Assembly (NCBI RefSeq): GCF_000170755.1
Contig: NZ_ABCK01000040.1
Coordinates: 1-34,227, forward strand
DNA from: Lentisphaera araneosa HTCC2155
GTDB taxonomy: Bacteria; Verrucomicrobiota; Lentisphaeria; Lentisphaerales; Lentisphaeraceae
Direction of reading: 5' to 3'
DNA: 34,227 nt
The notes beneath the pieces were generated by a model. It was not told the DNA's origin. It worked only from the letters and a program-made list of their open reading frames with translations, and did not search any database. The position numbers and the translations under genes are program-made. This document shows, piece by piece, positions 1-8,647 of this stretch; position 1 is the stretch's first letter; each line of letters starts with the position of its first letter.

Positions 1-789
1 TCTGACTTGGAGTGGGCTGGCAATGCCAGCATTCATGATATGGCGGCTAAAGCAGGTGTGAGCGAAGCTTCGGTAACGCGCTTTTCCCGTAGTGTGGGAT
101 GCAAAAATGTTCCTGATCTGAAAAAAGCTCTCGTCAGTAGTTTTGCTATTGGGCAACGTTTCTTAGAAGGTCACATGGATCCCATTACAGAAGAGAGTGG
201 AGCTATTGGTCAGGTCGTTAAAGGCATTATTGAAGCTCTCAATACCGTAAACACTCAAACCTCTCAGCAAAAAATCGAACAGACAGCAAGCCTTGTTAAT
301 GAGCTTGAGCGTGTCGTCGTTTTTGGTTCTGGGGGCGGTTCCACAGTCATCGCGGACGATGCCGTCAATCGCATGTTTCGTTTTGGGGTCAATATCACTT
401 CTTACGGTGATTTCCTCATGCAACGCATGGTTGCGGCTACTTTGAATGAGGATTCCCTCGTTTTAGTTATTTCTACAACGGGGCAAATAGCGGAGATTAA
501 CGAAAGTGCTCAAATTGCTAAACAATACGGAGCCAAAGTTGTGGCGATCACTCGAGGTGATTCACCCTTAGCGCAATTAGCCGATATTCATCTAGAGGTC
601 CACATTCAAGAAGACGAGGGGATTTATAAAGCGACCGCTTCTCGCTATGCCTTGCTAGCAGTTATAGATGCGATTGCTCTGGAACTCGCCGTTTTGCGCA
701 AGGATAGCTCTAAAGAAACTTTAAGACGAATTAAGTACAACCTCGACGCCGTTCGTGGCGGTGATCGCAGGTTCCCCGTAGGAGATTAA
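1..789 (+). CDS. RpiR/MurR-family transcriptional regulator (5' end cut by window)
   Basis: The frame is open from the first base, and the 262 visible residues lack roughly the first 25-30 of the usual ~280-residue family length, so the true start lies outside the window; the TTG at 7 is unlikely to be the start. The N-terminal part carries the RpiR helix-turn-helix (MAAKAGVSEASVTRFSRSVG), and residues ~105-235 form a SIS sugar-isomerase-type effector domain (VVVFGSGGGS, then LVLVISTTGQ). Proteins of this family sense phosphorylated sugars or sugar acids. Its stop codon touches the start of the next gene, so it is very likely the local regulator of this catabolic operon; a phosphorylated keto-deoxy acid or amino-sugar phosphate would be a sensible effector (inference). 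Confidence 0.9.
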   Translation, partial: SDLEWAGNASIHDMAAKAGVSEASVTRFSRSVGCKNVPDLKKALVSSFAIGQRFLEGHMDPITEESGAIGQVVKGIIEALNTVNTQTSQQKIEQTASLVNELERVVVFGSGGGSTVIADDAVNRMFRFGVNITSYGDFLMQRMVAATLNEDSLVLVISTTGQIAEINESAQIAKQYGAKVVAITRGDSPLAQLADIHLEVHIQEDEGIYKATASRYALLAVIDAIALELAVLRKDSSKETLRRIKYNLDAVRGGDRRFPVGD

Positions 790-2256
790 ATGGATAAAAA
801 GTACAGTTATTTATTTCAAAATGCCTTAATTTTTGATGGCTCAGGTCAAGCGCCTTATTTGAGCGACTTAGCTTTGAAAGATGATTTGGTTTGCGCAATT
901 GGCAAACTCAATCAAGAGCAAGCCGAATTCATTTATGATATGGAAGGCAAAGCTTTAGCACCTGGCTTCATTGATGTGCATACGCATGATGATAATGCTG
1001 TACTCAAATCCCCAGAATGTCTTCCTAAAATAAGCCAGGGCGTTACGACGGTGATCGTGGGCAACTGCGGACTGAGTGCCGCTCCGGTGCGACTGAGTTC
1101 TGCACCACCAGATCCCTTGAATCTTTTAGGAACTCAAGGAGATTTCTGTTTTCCCAATTTCAAAGCTTATGTTCAAGAAGTTAATCGAGTCCAACCTGCT
1201 GTAAACGTGGCGGCGCTAGTAGGGCATACAGCTCTGCGAGTGAACCACATGACAGATTTGTATAGAGAAGTAAGCGACTCCGAATTAGTCGCCATGAAAG
1301 ATGAGCTCGACGAATGTTTGAAGCAGGGGGCAATCGGTTTAAGTACGGGCTTAGCCTATGCTACGGCGCGCCAATCGAATACAGAAGAAGTTATTGAATT
1401 AGCCAAAGTTCTCGGTGCGAATAACGGTGTTTATGTGACTCACTTGCGCAATGAATTTGACCAAGTGATTGAAGCCATAGAAGAGGCCTTCTCGATTGCC
1501 GAGAGTGGCGACATACCGCTTATTATCTCGCACCTTAAATGCGCAGGCCCCGATAATTGGGGGCGCAGTGGTGAAATCTTAAAGTTTATCGAGTCATCGC
1601 CCTATAGTCATCGCGTGCACATGGATTGTTATCCTTACGCCGCAGGATCCAGTACTTTGGATTTAGGTCAGGTAGACGAACGCGTAAAAATTCTGATCAC
1701 TTGGTCTGAGGCACATCCCGAGATTTCCGCTAAATACCTTCATGAAATAGCCCAAGAATGGGGGCTGAGTCAGTATGAAACGGCTCAGAAGCTGCAACCC
1801 GCCGGTGCGGTTTACTTCTCCATAGACGAAGACGATATGAAAAAAATCATTTCTCACCCCAAAACGATGATCGGCTCAGATGGCTTGCCTCATGATCCCC
1901 ATCCGCATCCCCGCTTATGGGGAACCTTTCCACGCGTCATCGGAAAACTGGCTCGGGAACAAAAATTGATGACCGTGAGTACGGCCATTCATAAAATGAC
2001 TGGCTTGTCAGCCAAAAACTATAAGCTTCGAGGGCGGGGTTCTTTAGCTGTCGGAAGTTTTGCCGACTTGGTCGTTTTTGATCCTGAAAAAATTGCGGAC
2101 ACCGCAACATTCGAGAAACCCATCAGCCTGGCTCAGGGGATTGAGCAAGTCTATGTCAATGGCGTCAAAAGTTTTGCCGAAGGAAAATCTCAGGGACGAA
2201 ATGGCCGCTATGTGGCGGGGAAGAAAAAATCTCACAATCTCATTAATCAAACTTAA
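790..2256 (+). CDS. N-acyl-D-amino-acid deacylase / D-aminoacylase family amidohydrolase
   Basis: A 488-residue cytoplasmic metal-dependent amidohydrolase with no signal peptide. The metal and catalytic residues of the D-aminoacylase family are all at the expected places: HxH at H64/H66 (DVHTHDD), C93 (GNCG), H218 (THLR), H248 (SHLK) and D364 (GSDG), followed by the family stretch with several His-Pro pairs (DPHPHPRLWGTFPRVIGK). The start follows a strong AGGAG at 779-783 that lies inside the end of the regulator gene. Family members remove acyl groups from N-acyl-D-amino acids; relatives deacetylate N-acetylated amino-sugar acids. With the downstream RidA, kinase and aldolase genes, deacetylation of N-acetyl-glucosaminate or -galactosaminate is the best guess, but the substrate cannot be read from the sequence. 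Confidence 0.88.
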   Translation: MDKKYSYLFQNALIFDGSGQAPYLSDLALKDDLVCAIGKLNQEQAEFIYDMEGKALAPGFIDVHTHDDNAVLKSPECLPKISQGVTTVIVGNCGLSAAPVRLSSAPPDPLNLLGTQGDFCFPNFKAYVQEVNRVQPAVNVAALVGHTALRVNHMTDLYREVSDSELVAMKDELDECLKQGAIGLSTGLAYATARQSNTEEVIELAKVLGANNGVYVTHLRNEFDQVIEAIEEAFSIAESGDIPLIISHLKCAGPDNWGRSGEILKFIESSPYSHRVHMDCYPYAAGSSTLDLGQVDERVKILITWSEAHPEISAKYLHEIAQEWGLSQYETAQKLQPAGAVYFSIDEDDMKKIISHPKTMIGSDGLPHDPHPHPRLWGTFPRVIGKLAREQKLMTVSTAIHKMTGLSAKNYKLRGRGSLAVGSFADLVVFDPEKIADTATFEKPISLAQGIEQVYVNGVKSFAEGKSQGRNGRYVAGKKKSHNLINQT

Positions 2257-2270
2257 AAAAGGAATTTATT

Positions 2271-2663
2271 ATGAGTGATATTAAACGTTATGGAACATCA
2301 AAAGCGGGCGCAGGAGGTCAAAACCTGCCTTTCGCACGTGCAGTTGAAGCTGATGGTTGGTTACATGTTTCGGGTCAAGTGGCCATGGAAGATGGTGAAA
2401 TTGTCGGTGGCAACATCGTTCAGCAAACCCATAAAACAATTGAAAATCTCTTGGCAATTATTCACGAAGCGGGTTACACCAAAGATGATATCGTGCGTTG
2501 TGGTGTGTGGTTGGATGATCCCCGTGATTTCTGGAGTTTTAATGGTGTCTACAAAGAGTACTTCGGTGGCGAGCACGCCCCTGCAAGAGCTTGTGTACAA
2601 GCCACAATGATGGTGGATTGCAAGGTCGAAATCGACGCAATCTGCTACAAAAAGCCGGAATAG
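2271..2663 (+). CDS. RidA/YjgF/UK114-family protein (enamine/imine deaminase-like)
   Basis: A 130-residue single-domain Rid protein. The conserved arginine that binds the substrate carboxylate is R106 (HAPARACVQA), and the C-terminal acid E120 (KVEIDAI) is present. The ATG lies after AAGGA (AAAAAAGGAATTTATT), 14 bp after the deacylase stop. Archetypal RidA hydrolyses reactive enamine/imine intermediates released by PLP-dependent dehydratases. In this operon no separate ammonia-lyase or dehydratase is visible, so this protein is the only candidate inside the visible operon for the step that removes the amino group from a deacetylated amino-sugar acid. That role is inferred from position; the family call itself is firm. 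Confidence 0.88.
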   Translation: MSDIKRYGTSKAGAGGQNLPFARAVEADGWLHVSGQVAMEDGEIVGGNIVQQTHKTIENLLAIIHEAGYTKDDIVRCGVWLDDPRDFWSFNGVYKEYFGGEHAPARACVQATMMVDCKVEIDAICYKKPE

Positions 2664-2670
2664 ACTTATT

Positions 2671-4152
2671 ATGTCGCCGACCTTGTTTCTCTCAGTTTTT
2701 GCCATCTATATTGTTGGCATGATTGTCCTAAGTGTATGGATCTCCCGTAGACAGACTTCTGGTGAAGATTTCTTATTGGGGAATCGTAGCGTACCCTTAT
2801 TCCTTATTTTGGGAACAACAGTAGCAACAATGGTCGGCACGGGCTCCAGTATGGGAGCCGTTGGCAAAGGTTATGCCGATGGTTGGGCCGGATCTTTGTA
2901 CGGTATCGGTGGTGCCTTAGGTATCTTGCTTTTAGCCAAACTTTTCTCGAAAGTGAGAAAGTATAATTTTATGACTTTCTCAGAAGAAATTTCCTTTTAT
3001 TATGGCGCCAATAAGACGATTAAAGGAATCATTGGGGTCCTTATACTGATTGCTTCGATCGGCTGGCTCGGCGCGCACATACTCGGTGGTGGCATGTATT
3101 TGGCATGGATTGCCAATATCGACCTCATGTACGCCAAAATCATTATCGCTTTAGCTTTTGGTGTTTACGTTATTATAGGGGGGTACATGGCGGTTGTTTG
3201 GACCGATACGATCCAGGCCCTCATCCTTTTCTTTGGTTTTATCCTCATGGCCTACATGTCCGTAGATAAACTTGGTGGCTTTGTTGAACTCAGTCAAAAA
3301 ATGGGCGATACTCAATTCGCCTTCTTAAATTCAGATCAAATTTTACCCTCGATTTCACTCGCTTTTGTGATCCTCGTGGGGGTTATGGCAACGCCTTCTT
3401 ACCGTCAGCGTATTTATTCTGCCGATAATATCTCCACGGTGAAAAAAAGTTTTTATCTCAGTGGCACACTCTACCTTTTCTTCTCCTTTATTCCCGCACT
3501 CATTGGTATTTCCGCTCAAGTGCTCAATCCAGAACTCGAAAACTCAAATTTTGCTTTCCCTTATTTAGCGGTCGAAGTCTTGCCCGTTTCCGTTGGACTC
3601 ATTGTACTCATTGCTGGTTTGAGTGCGACCATGTCTTCGGCGAGTTCCGATGCGATTGCGGGCGTTTCGATTCTTTTGCGCGACATTTATATTCTCGTTT
3701 TTAATAAAATGCCCGACAAAGAGAAGATGGTCTCGCACTCGCGTTGGGGTTTGATTGGCATTACTGGCATGGCGCTAATCTTCACCATGTATTCAGAAGA
3801 TATTATTTCCTACATTAAAAATATGATTTCAGTTGTGATGAGCGGCATGTTTGTCTGTTCCTTACTCGGTTGCTTTTGGAAACGAGCCACTTGGCAGGGG
3901 GGCATTGCGGCACTTCTCGGTGGCGCGACTTGCTCAGTGAGTTTTATGTTTAACGACGCCTGGATGAGCTATTGGGGAAACCCTTCGATTCCTTCCGTAC
4001 TTTCGGCTTGTGTTGTTGGAGTGCTTGTGAGTTTGATGACGCCTGAAAATACTCTCAGTGATGAAGAATCACTCGCCATTCTCGAGGCTGAAAGACAGCT
4101 CATGGAACAGCATGAAGAAGTTCATGCCAGTGATGAAAGCGAAGTTAGTTAA
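2671..4152 (+). CDS. Sodium:solute symporter (SSS family)
   Basis: A 493-residue inner-membrane protein made almost entirely of hydrophobic helices (about 13), ending in a charged cytoplasmic tail rich in Glu (residues ~460-493). The N-terminal helix, the LGNRSVP stretch after it, the Gly-rich GTGSSMGAVGKGYADGWAG loop and the GLSATMSSASSDAIAG segment at about residues 315-330 are typical of SSS transporters; the Ser-rich segment contributes to the sodium site in this fold. It starts 7 bp after the RidA gene and stops 3 bp before dgoK. It probably imports the acid sugar or its N-acetylated form handled by this operon; the substrate is not predictable from sequence. Confidence 0.9.
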   Translation: MSPTLFLSVFAIYIVGMIVLSVWISRRQTSGEDFLLGNRSVPLFLILGTTVATMVGTGSSMGAVGKGYADGWAGSLYGIGGALGILLLAKLFSKVRKYNFMTFSEEISFYYGANKTIKGIIGVLILIASIGWLGAHILGGGMYLAWIANIDLMYAKIIIALAFGVYVIIGGYMAVVWTDTIQALILFFGFILMAYMSVDKLGGFVELSQKMGDTQFAFLNSDQILPSISLAFVILVGVMATPSYRQRIYSADNISTVKKSFYLSGTLYLFFSFIPALIGISAQVLNPELENSNFAFPYLAVEVLPVSVGLIVLIAGLSATMSSASSDAIAGVSILLRDIYILVFNKMPDKEKMVSHSRWGLIGITGMALIFTMYSEDIISYIKNMISVVMSGMFVCSLLGCFWKRATWQGGIAALLGGATCSVSFMFNDAWMSYWGNPSIPSVLSACVVGVLVSLMTPENTLSDEESLAILEAERQLMEQHEEVHASDESEVS

Positions 4153-4155
4153 ACG

Positions 4156-5028
4156 ATGCAACAAGTATTCTGTGATTGGGGGACAAGTTCCCTTCGAGGC
4201 TACCTCTTGGATGATTCTAAGATTATTCAAAAGTACTCATCTGATTTGGGCTTGCTAAAAGCGCAAAAAATTGGCTATGAAAAAGTTTTGGATAGCGTTT
4301 TAGACTCATTCCAATGTGAGCACGATATTCCCATATATTTCAGTGGTATGATCGGTTCAAAGCAGGGCTGGGCTGAGGCTCCCTATGTGCCCACTCCAGT
4401 TGGGATTGAGCAAATGAAAGGTAAGACGATTAAGCCGGCAAAAAATATTCATATCATTGGCGGAGTGAGCCATTTGGACGGCTCAGGCAATTATGATGTC
4501 ATGCGCGGCGAAGAAGTTCAGGTCTTTGGTGTCTTAGAACAAGAGCCTGCGACCAGCTTGATTTGTTTGCCGGGAAGTCATTCAAAATGGGTGAAAATTG
4601 AAGCCGGTCAGATAAAAATCTTCGCAACTTGGATGACGGGGGAACTCTTTAAAGCTTTAAGTGAAAATACTATTTTTTCGACTCAGCTTGAGTCAAAAGA
4701 GTTTAATCATGAGGCCTTTATTCAGGGAGTGGGCTTTGCGCGTGAACATCACGACTTGGGTAGCAGTCTTTTTAAGTTGAGAATAGAATATCTTTTTGAA
4801 AGGTCAGATAAACACCATTTTTATTCTTACCTCTCAGGGTTTCTCATTGCCAGTGAAATCCGTGAAGCGATTGGAGTGGCAAAAAAGGTGAGCCTCTGTG
4901 GTTCTGACTCTTTGATGAACTCTTATGCTTTAGCACTCGAAGTTTTTGGTGTTGAGTCAAAACAATTCCCCTCAGAGACAGCGACGATTAGAGGGATAGA
5001 AAAAATTTGTGGAGAAAACAATGAATAA
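4156..5028 (+). CDS. dgoK: 2-dehydro-3-deoxygalactonokinase
   Basis: 290 residues, the usual size for DgoK. Family signatures are the N-terminal phosphate-binding stretch FCDWGTSSLRGYL (residues 5-17), the central MRGEEVQVFG and the LPGSHSKWV motif. The enzyme phosphorylates 2-keto-3-deoxygalactonate at the 6-hydroxyl using ATP. The gene sits between the symporter (3-bp gap) and the matching aldolase, which it overlaps by 8 bp, so the two are almost certainly translationally coupled. The family is distinct from the PfkB-type 2-keto-3-deoxygluconate kinases, which hints at a galacto-configured or relaxed-specificity substrate. Confidence 0.92.
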   Translation: MQQVFCDWGTSSLRGYLLDDSKIIQKYSSDLGLLKAQKIGYEKVLDSVLDSFQCEHDIPIYFSGMIGSKQGWAEAPYVPTPVGIEQMKGKTIKPAKNIHIIGGVSHLDGSGNYDVMRGEEVQVFGVLEQEPATSLICLPGSHSKWVKIEAGQIKIFATWMTGELFKALSENTIFSTQLESKEFNHEAFIQGVGFAREHHDLGSSLFKLRIEYLFERSDKHHFYSYLSGFLIASEIREAIGVAKKVSLCGSDSLMNSYALALEVFGVESKQFPSETATIRGIEKICGENNE

Positions 5029-5638
5029 ATTTTTAAAAGAAATGCCACTGATCGCCATCATTCGTGGCGTCAAGCCATCAGAAGCCTTAGAGGTGACTCA
5101 AGCTTTATATGATGGCGGCATACGCTGTGTGGAAGTACCACTGAATTCACCAGAGCCCTACGAGAGTATAAAACTTATTGCTGACGCTTTTGCGGGTAAA
5201 ATGCTCGTGGGCGCCGGTACGGTTATTACTGTTGAGCAAGCTCAAAAAGTCAAAGAGGCTGGAGGAAAGATCATTGTTTCTCCTAATGTGAACCCGGAAG
5301 TCATTAAAGAGACAAAAAAATTGGGTATGCAGTCTTATCCAGGCGTGATGACCATCAGCGAATGTTTTACAGCTCTGGATGCCGGCGCAGATGCCCTCAA
5401 ACTCTTTCCTGCTGACTCAGTAGGAAAAAACTTTATCAAAGCAGCAAAAGCAATTCTGCCAGCGGGCACACAAGTTTTAGCCGTAGGCGGTGTCGACCAG
5501 TCAAATATCAAAGAATGGCAAGAATCCGGAGCCGATGGCTTTGGCTTGGGCAGTAGCCTCTATAAATCATCGTATACAATCGCCGAAATTAAGGCTTTAA
5601 GTTTTGAATTTACGACCGAATTAAAAAAGGATAATTAA
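5021..5638 (+). CDS. dgoA: 2-dehydro-3-deoxy-6-phosphogalactonate aldolase (KDPG/KDPGal aldolase family)
   Basis: A 205-residue class I aldolase, the same length as E. coli DgoA. The Schiff-base lysine is K127 in the ALKLFPADS motif, the catalytic acid is E38 (VEVPLNSP), and R15 (IIRG) binds the carboxylate/phosphate; the LNSPEP stretch is closer to DgoA than to Eda. The ATG at 5021 is chosen over a GTG at 5009 because GGAG at 5011-5014 is correctly placed for it and the resulting length fits the family. The gene overlaps dgoK by 8 bp. The enzyme splits the phosphorylated keto-deoxy acid to pyruvate and D-glyceraldehyde-3-phosphate, the exit of the pathway into central metabolism. Confidence 0.92.
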   Translation: MNKFLKEMPLIAIIRGVKPSEALEVTQALYDGGIRCVEVPLNSPEPYESIKLIADAFAGKMLVGAGTVITVEQAQKVKEAGGKIIVSPNVNPEVIKETKKLGMQSYPGVMTISECFTALDAGADALKLFPADSVGKNFIKAAKAILPAGTQVLAVGGVDQSNIKEWQESGADGFGLGSSLYKSSYTIAEIKALSFEFTTELKKDN

Positions 5639-7300
5639 ATGAATAAGTATGTGGCTTTACTGCTCGTTTTAATTTCTACGACTTTAATGGGACAAAAACA
5701 GAATGTGATTCTGATATTAGTGGATGACCTAGGCTACTCTGATCTATCGAGTTATGGGGGAGAAATCCAAACTCCCGCCATCGATAGCCTTGGCGCTAAG
5801 GGAATTAAAATGACACAGCTTTATAATTCGGCTCGTTGTTGTCCCACCCGAGCTTCTTTACTCACGGGTTTATACTCGCACAAGACGGGTGTGGGTTTTA
5901 TGACGAAAGATCAGGGCAAGCCGGGTTATAGAGGCTTTTTGAATGACAAATGTATGACTATTGCCTCGGTGTTAAAAGGCGCCGGCTACAAAACTTATCT
6001 AGCGGGTAAATGGCACCTCAAAGGTTTGAAAGGTCAGGATTGCTTGCCCACAAGTAGAGGTTTTGATCGCTTTTATGGGCCTTTTCATGACTACGCCGAT
6101 TTTTATATGCCCGAGCTCTATCACTCGATGCCAGAAAAAGGTTTTAAAGTCAATCAACGCCCCGGGAAATTTTTTGCGAGCAACGCCATCACGGATTACG
6201 CACTTAGCTTTTTAAATGAAGCACGGCAAGAGGAAAAACCTTACTTCTTATATTTAGCTTACAATGCGCCACATTTTCCACTTCAGGCCCCCAAAGATTT
6301 AATTGATAAGTACGTGCCGACTTACGAAAAGGGCTGGGATAAACTCAGGCAAGAACGTTTGCAAAAAATGAAAGATTTAGGGCTAGTCAATCAGGCGCTA
6401 ACTTTACCCGAACGTGGGCTCGTGGCAAAAGTCGATAATCGCAACAAGGATTCCAAGTATTACGGTAAGCAAATCCCTGCTTGGAAGAGTCTAGATAGTG
6501 ATCGTCAAAAAGATTTGGCTCGACGCATGGCGACTTTTGCGGCCATGGTCGAAAATGTGGATCAAAATATCGCGCTGGTATTGAGTGATTTGAAAAAGAA
6601 TAATGAACTCGAGAATACAGTTATTTTCTTTCTTTCGGATAATGGTGCCTGTGCCGAATGGGATCCCCATGGTTTTGATGATAATCCTTATCCCAAAAAT
6701 AAATTGTATAAAGCTGACGAACTGGCTCAGGTTGGTCAGGAAAAGACCTTTCATAGCTACGGAACTGGCTGGGCCAATTTGGGTAACACACCCCTGCAGT
6801 CATATAAACATTATAGCTACGAAGGGGGTATTTCTTCGCCTTTTATCATGTATGCCCCCCAATTTATCAAAGCCAAAAAAGGCTTTGATCATAGCCCCGC
6901 CCATGTCATGGATTTAGCGCCGACAATTTACTCCACCTTAGGTGCTACTTATCCGAAAGAATTTAAAGGTATAGAACTTTATCCACTGCAGGGCAAAAGT
7001 TTGCTGGAAGTCTTAAAAAAAGATTCGCCCGAACGCGTTCTTTATTTTGAACACGAAGGCAATCGCGCCATTAGGCAAGGGCAATGGAAAGCCGTTTGGG
7101 TGAATTATAAAAAAGTCTGGGAACTCTATAATATCAATGAAGATCGACTCGAACAAAATGACTTGGCGGCAAAAATGCCAGAACTAGTGACAGAGCTCTC
7201 TAAGAAGTGGCTAGATTGGGCCGAGGAAAACTTTGTCGAATTGCAAAAAATGTCCTCGCCAAGCTCAAAAATGCCAACAGTCTATTACCGTAGAAAGTAA
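5639..7300 (+). CDS. Secreted arylsulfatase-type sulfatase (family S1, formylglycine)
   Basis: 553 residues with an N-terminal signal peptide (residues 1 to ~19). All hallmarks of an active type I sulfatase are present: metal ligands D29/D30 (LVDDLGYSD), the maturation motif C-x-P-x-R at C67-R71 (CCPTR followed by ASLLTG), K124 and H126 (GKWHL), H212 (APHFP) and D334/N335 (SDNG). C67 would become formylglycine, so an anaerobic (anSME) or aerobic (FGE) maturase is needed elsewhere in the genome. The ATG directly follows the aldolase stop, with AAGGA 7 bases upstream, so it is the last gene of the operon. The carbohydrate sulfate ester it cleaves is unknown; the operon suggests a sulfated amino-sugar or uronic/aldonic acid polymer. 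Confidence 0.93.
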   Translation: MNKYVALLLVLISTTLMGQKQNVILILVDDLGYSDLSSYGGEIQTPAIDSLGAKGIKMTQLYNSARCCPTRASLLTGLYSHKTGVGFMTKDQGKPGYRGFLNDKCMTIASVLKGAGYKTYLAGKWHLKGLKGQDCLPTSRGFDRFYGPFHDYADFYMPELYHSMPEKGFKVNQRPGKFFASNAITDYALSFLNEARQEEKPYFLYLAYNAPHFPLQAPKDLIDKYVPTYEKGWDKLRQERLQKMKDLGLVNQALTLPERGLVAKVDNRNKDSKYYGKQIPAWKSLDSDRQKDLARRMATFAAMVENVDQNIALVLSDLKKNNELENTVIFFLSDNGACAEWDPHGFDDNPYPKNKLYKADELAQVGQEKTFHSYGTGWANLGNTPLQSYKHYSYEGGISSPFIMYAPQFIKAKKGFDHSPAHVMDLAPTIYSTLGATYPKEFKGIELYPLQGKSLLEVLKKDSPERVLYFEHEGNRAIRQGQWKAVWVNYKKVWELYNINEDRLEQNDLAAKMPELVTELSKKWLDWAEENFVELQKMSSPSSKMPTVYYRRK

Positions 7301-7379
7301 AGATAAGTATTCAGTTGGCAGTTTTCAGTGAATATTGTCTTGTCCTGATATAGGTTGTCATCTAAAATAGGAAAAACCT

Positions 7380-7763
7380 ATGAAAGATACAATAAGATAT
7401 AGTGAATCATTTAAACAAAAAGTGGTAAACGAGATCTCCAAAGGTAAATTTATAAGCTGTGGAGAAGCGAGCCAAGCTTATGGGATATCAGGCTCTTGTA
7501 CAGTAAGAGCCTGGGTCAAAAAGTATGGTAGAACAGACTTATTACCAAAGGTGATTAAAGTGGAAACAGAAAATGATATTGATGAGATTAAAGCTCTTAA
7601 AAAGCATATTGCTGAGTTAGAGAAAACAGTAACCGAACTAGCGATAAGTGATGTTATGAATAAAGCTTACTTTGATATAGCTTGTGATGAGTTCGGCGTA
7701 TCTGATAAAGAAGCCTTCAAAAAAAAAGTCGGTGTGAAGCGGTCAAAAGAGTCAGATCAATGA
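7380..7763 (+). CDS. IS3-family transposase OrfA
   Basis: 127 residues: N-terminal helix-turn-helix of the transposase_8 type (RYSESFKQKVVNEI, then SQAYGISGSCTVRAWVKKYG) and a C-terminal leucine-zipper-like coiled coil (IKALKKHIAELEKTVTELAI). It ends in an ATGA overlap with orfB. A run of nine A followed by G at 7719-7728, near the 3' end, is the kind of slippery site used for the -1 programmed frameshift that makes the OrfAB transposase; the -1 frame is open from that run into orfB. OrfA itself looks intact. Confidence 0.88.
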   Translation: MKDTIRYSESFKQKVVNEISKGKFISCGEASQAYGISGSCTVRAWVKKYGRTDLLPKVIKVETENDIDEIKALKKHIAELEKTVTELAISDVMNKAYFDIACDEFGVSDKEAFKKKVGVKRSKESDQ

Positions 7764-8594
7764 ATAGCCACTTTACTGTTAAACAACTTTGTAATCACCT
7801 CCATATGAGTCGGCAAAATTTCTATAAAAATAAATCTTTAAGCACCAAAAAAGAAGTAGATAGAAAACTTGTGATCGATCTTATTAAAGAACAACGTTGC
7901 ATTCAATCTGAGCTCGGAATTCGAAAGCTGCAGAATATGTTAGTAGATAACTTCAAAGAGAATTCTATACAGATAGGACGAGATCGCTTATTCGATATAG
8001 CTCGCGAAGAACGCCTATTAATCAAAAGAAAGAGGAAGTACTGTCGAACTACTGACTCTAGGCATCGTTTTAAAGTCTACAAAATCTAATAAAGGATAAG
8101 GTGTTACCGCACCTAACCAGGTGTGGGTTTGTGATATAACATACATCAGAGTTGCAAAAAGCTTTGTTTATCTAGCGTTAATCACAGATGCCTTCTCTAG
8201 AAAAATTATTGCTTATAATGTGGGAGAGAGTTTAGAAGCTGTAGGATGTATCAAAGCATTAAAGATGGCTTTAAAAAGTCTCCCAAAAGGGTCATACCCC
8301 ATCCATCACTCTGACCGTGGGTCTCAGTACTGCTGTCACGATTACATTGAAATCTTGACGAATAGAAATCTTCCTGTCAGTATGACTGAAGAAAACCATT
8401 GCTATGAAAATTCAAAAGCTGAAAGAGTCAACGGAATACTGAAGTATGAATATCATTTACGCGAAACATTTAAGAACTTTAAAGATGCTAAAAAAGCAAT
8501 TAAGCAGGCTATTTACTTATACAATAATTGTCGCCCTCATACAGCTTTGGAATATTCATTTCCAAGTGTTGTTCATGAAACACAATGTGCATAA
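7760..8594 (+). pseudogene. IS3-family transposase OrfB, broken by a frameshift and a nonsense codon
   Basis: The first piece (7760-8089) holds the N-terminal HTH_21-type region ending TTDSRHRFKVYK; the second (from about 8100 to 8594) holds the rve catalytic core with D (VWVCDITYI), D (HHSDRGSQYC) and E (ENSKAERVNGILK). The pieces are in different frames. Adding one A to the AAAA at 8081-8084 restores KVYKNLIKG, after which a TAA at 8097-8099 stands where the family has Leu, followed by GVTAPNQVW. So at least two lesions separate the halves: a 1-base deletion and a nonsense change. The element is unlikely to transpose by itself. Confidence 0.85.
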
Positions 8595-8647
8595 ATATTA
8601 GTCAATTAACATAAACAAAAGTGACAACTATTTTTCAGGACTTGACA

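Larger units (their letters stand above)
7336..8647 (+). mobile_element. IS3-family (IS150-like) insertion sequence, decayed
   Basis: About 1.31 kb bounded by imperfect terminal inverted repeats. The left end begins TGTCTTGTCCTGATA and the reverse complement of the right end begins TGTCAAGTCCTGAAA; both continue to a shared GTTGTCA about 20 bases in. Ends of the form TG...CA, two overlapping frames, and the size all fit IS3. I could not find a 3-5 bp target duplication (left flank ends TAT, right flank begins ATG), which suggests age or rearrangement. It lies 36 bp after the sulfatase gene and does not break it. Confidence 0.85.

Noticed and set aside
5009-5020. GTG start for the aldolase
   Set aside because: The ATG at 5021 has a properly spaced GGAG and gives the 205-residue family length.
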